NCBI GenBank assembly: GCA_029747015.1
Contig: JAKOGI010000816.1
Location: forward strand, 105,001-169,000
Direction: 5' to 3'
Length of the DNA: 64,000 nucleotides
Origin: Carnegiea gigantea
Lineage: Eukaryota; Streptophyta; Magnoliopsida; Caryophyllales; Cactaceae
Part shown: positions 61,325 to 64,000 of the stretch, one piece after another
How positions within the stretch are numbered: the stretch's first letter is position 1
Layout of the letters: every line of letters starts with the position of its first letter
Notes under the pieces: generated by a model
Database searches by the model: none
The model's input: the letters and a program-made list of their open reading frames with translations, nothing else
What the model was told of the DNA's origin: nothing
Made by a program: the position numbers and the translations under genes

Positions 61325-63821
61325 ATGAAAGAAGAAACAACACAAGAAGAGGAGGAAGAAGAAGCAGCAAAGCAACTAACCAATGATCTCTCTTCTTCTG
61401 CTTCTTCTTCTTCTTCTTGTTCCACTCGTCATCCTCTAATCTCCGTCCTCCTCCAACCCCTCCGCTGGCTGACCTCACTTTCCGGCCAACTTCACCCCAC
61501 CATCATCGCCGGCGTAATCTTAGTGTACGGCCTCAGCCAGGGCTTCTCCGCCTCCTACTTCCGCGTCGCCGCCGATTACTTCTGGAAGGACGTCCACAAA
61601 ATCCAGCCTTCTCAAGCCCAATTCTACGCGGGCCTCTACTCTCTCCCATGGCTCTTGAAGCCCCTCTGGGGCCTCCTCACCGACGTTCTCCCCGTCGCCG
61701 GCTTCCGCCGCCGCCCATACTTGGTCTTCGCCGGCGTCATCGGGGCGGCGTCTTCGGCGGCGGTGGGGCTCATGGGAGGGCTTCCTGCGATGGCGGCGCT
61801 GGGGTGCCTCATCGGGGTGAACCTGGGTATGGCGGTTGCGAGTGTGACGATCGATGCTTGTATTGCGAGGAGCAGCATGGAGGTGAGAGAATTGGCGGGG
61901 GATTTGCAGAGCCTTTGTGGGTTTTGCGCTTCAGCTGGGGCTTTGATTGGATATTCTTCTAGCGGCTTTGTTGTTCATCATCTTGGTCCTCAGGTCTCTT
62001 AATCTCGTCATTTCTCTCACTCTAAAAATAGCCAATCTGGTCTGTTTTTAATGTTCTTGGTGATTGATAATCCTGCTCATTCTTAGCTTGATTTGTTTCC
62101 ATACGCAATCCGCTTGAAATAAAATGGGAGCTAACCAATCTCACTCCAAAATATCTTGTGCTGATGCCTCTTAAAAGATTTCATCTTTCTGTTCAGAAGT
62201 ACTCCAAAATTAATTCTCAAGTACTTGAAATGATGAGAAATGTAAGTTATCGACTCTATATTGTGGGAATGCTTGAACCTCTGGGCAATCTTGATTCAAA
62301 GTCTAAATTTGACTAAATTAGCATGGCTAAGTGGGAAACCACAATGTACTCCTTGGGTTGATCTTTTGATCCCAGTAAGTACACTATGTAGGACTAGCAG
62401 GTTTGTGTTGTTTAGCCGCCTTCTTTAAAGCCTTGTTTAGTATTTACTCTCACCAGTCACCACAATAGCTGATTGGTTTGAACTTTGAAGTAAATATACT
62501 ACTTTCCTTAGTAGGTTGGTTGGTTTGTGAGACTGGTATGATCATTCTTGTTTCAAATGCATAATTTATATTTATTTATGGGTTTCCTCAACCTCTAGTT
62601 GTTTGCAGGGGGCGCTTGGGCTTTTAGCAATTCCTCCAGCTTCAATCCTTGTCTTGGGTTTTTTTCTATATGAATCGAGAGTTACTACTGTCCCTAATCT
62701 CTCTTCACAAAAGAAGGTGAGCTGTGTTTCTACTTGTGTTGAATTTGTTGAGCTGCTCTCAACAATGGCTTGATTGTATGCTTGATTGATGTACAGGTTC
62801 TGGTTAGGGTGGGAGGAGCAGTGGCAAATATGTGGAGGACTATGAAATGCCCTCAAATCTGGAAGCCGGCGCTCTTCATATTCCTCTCTTTGGCTCTTAG
62901 TGTAACTACTCATGAAGGTCATTTCTATTGGTATACTGACCCTAAAGCCGGCCCTGGATTCTCTAAGGTGCGCTAAGACTCTATTTCAATTTGCTTATAG
63001 GTAGTGCTGCCTCTCCCCAAGAGCATGCTTGATCATTCTCTAGAAGCACAGAATAATCTCAGGCAGTTTACCATGCTTCCAACTGAAGCGTGCTTCAGGC
63101 CAACACAAAAGCAAATCCAAACAAAACCCAAAGTGCATATAAAGCTCCACCGAGTTCATCTGTAGAAGTTTGTGCAGAATATCTGATGGCCTAAGTTTGA
63201 TTATTGTTCGGTGCTCAAATGTAGGAATTTGTCGGGATACTGTATTCAAGTGGCGCAATTGCATCAATGCTAGGAGTTGTAATCTACCACAAATTCTTGA
63301 AGGGTTACCCGTTCAGAAACCTCCTCTTTTGCGCCCAACTCCTGTATGGCCTCTCCGGAATGATGGACCTCTTCTGGGTCTTGAGGTGGAATTTGGCGTT
63401 AAGAATTCCAGACTCTTTCTTTGCTGTCTTAGAAGAGAGTGTTTTACGAAGCATACAGCAAATCAGGTGGATACCCATGATGGTTTTGAGCACCAAGCTC
63501 TGTCCTCCGGGCATTGAGGGTACATTTTTTGCCCTTTTGATGTGCATCGACAGTCTGGGTACTCTGTTTTCTAAGTGGGGAGGTGGGTTTTTAATTCACC
63601 AGCTCCATGTCACCAGGACCAACTTCACTAATCTTTGGCTTGCTGTGCTCATAAGGAATTGTCTCAGATTTGTGACACTTGCTTTGATCTTCCTTGTTCC
63701 CGATGTGAATCAATCTGATGCTGTGGTACCTCCTGACATCTTGGGGTCCAAGAGCTCCAACAAGAGTGATGCAGATGAGGAATCGCAGCTTGTGCCATTG
63801 GCTGAGAAAATTGCCATATAG
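61325..63821 (+). CDS. Folate-biopterin transporter-like protein (BT1 family), tandem copy 4
   Basis: Four coding exons (61325-61993, 62609-62716, 62797-62967, 63225-63821), phase-0 introns, give 514 residues, the longest copy. The extra length is an N-terminal tail of Glu-rich then Ser-rich sequence (QEEEEEEAAKQ, SSSASSSSSCS) before the first helix. WGLLTD is kept; the next loop reads GFRRRPY (Tyr to Phe). SVTIDACIAR, GDLQSLCGFC and CPPGIEGTFFALL follow, and exon 3 has THEGHFYWYTDPKAGPGF intact. The C-terminus ends QLVPLAEKIAI. The poly-Ser/Glu head could be cytosolic; plastid targeting is unlikely with so many acidic residues. The gene is separated from copies 1-3 by the EPFL9-like gene. 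Confidence 0.9.
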
Positions 63822-64000
63822 TTACTTGTAAATTTAAGGGTAATTAGCTTGTATACGTGGCACATACAAAGTCAACTTTGAATGTATGCACCATTATTAC
63901 TCTTCTGATGGTAGAGAGGGATTTTTAGCAGCAATTTACATACAGATCTCTGAGAGATCTTGGAGTTGTTCTTGTACAACCCTTGGTTATCTAAATAAAC
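63822..64000 (+). other. 3' flank of copy 4 with a possible poly(A) signal
   Basis: AATAAA occurs at 63994-63999, about 175 bases after the stop codon, consistent with a plant near-upstream polyadenylation element. The window ends here. Confidence 0.4.

Overview
This window looks like nuclear DNA of a flowering plant. The genes are split by many GT-AG introns. They include a plastid-type glutathione peroxidase, a stomagen-type (EPFL9) stomatal peptide, a PLS-type pentatricopeptide repeat relic and a tandem family of plant folate-biopterin (BT1) transporters. Intergenic DNA is AT-rich and carries typical plant repeats, including an Au-like SINE, a hAT-type MITE with an 8-bp target duplication and other small inverted-repeat elements. 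I cannot name the species. All gene models were assembled by eye from splice sites, reading phase and family resemblance.

Layout. 0-14 kb: a C1D/LRP1-like exosome cofactor (-), an unidentified small coiled-coil protein (+) and a protein with four U1-type zinc fingers (-). 14.6-24.9 kb: a ten-coding-exon PP2C phosphatase (-) with a 5'UTR intron and an upstream ATG that would be in frame after splicing. 25-43 kb is gene-poor: a 571-bp tandem duplication, a MITE, a decayed RNase H fragment, a broken PPR gene, and an array of about ten diverged, same-orientation units (33.9-40.5 kb) whose cores can fold into imperfect hairpins. 43.8-46.7 kb: a chloroplast-type glutathione peroxidase (+). 47.5-63.8 kb: four tandem BT1 transporter genes (+), all with four coding exons and phase-0 introns, interrupted on the opposite strand by a three-exon EPFL9/stomagen homologue at 58.9-60.2 kb.

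How the parts relate. The four transporters clearly arose by tandem duplication, and flanking DNA was copied too: the 3' flanks of copies 1 and 3 resemble each other, and the gap between copies 1 and 2 holds repeated blocks. Copies 2 and 3 have changed a motif kept in copies 1 and 4. From memory, PP2C next to GPX is also seen in Arabidopsis (At2g25070/At2g25080 and At4g31860/At4g31870), so part of the order may be ancestral.

The items most worth a second look are the stomagen gene inside the transporter array, the hairpin-forming repeat array at 33.9-40.5 kb, the alternative PP2C start that would switch off an N-myristoylation site, and the many T-run/G-run tracts.
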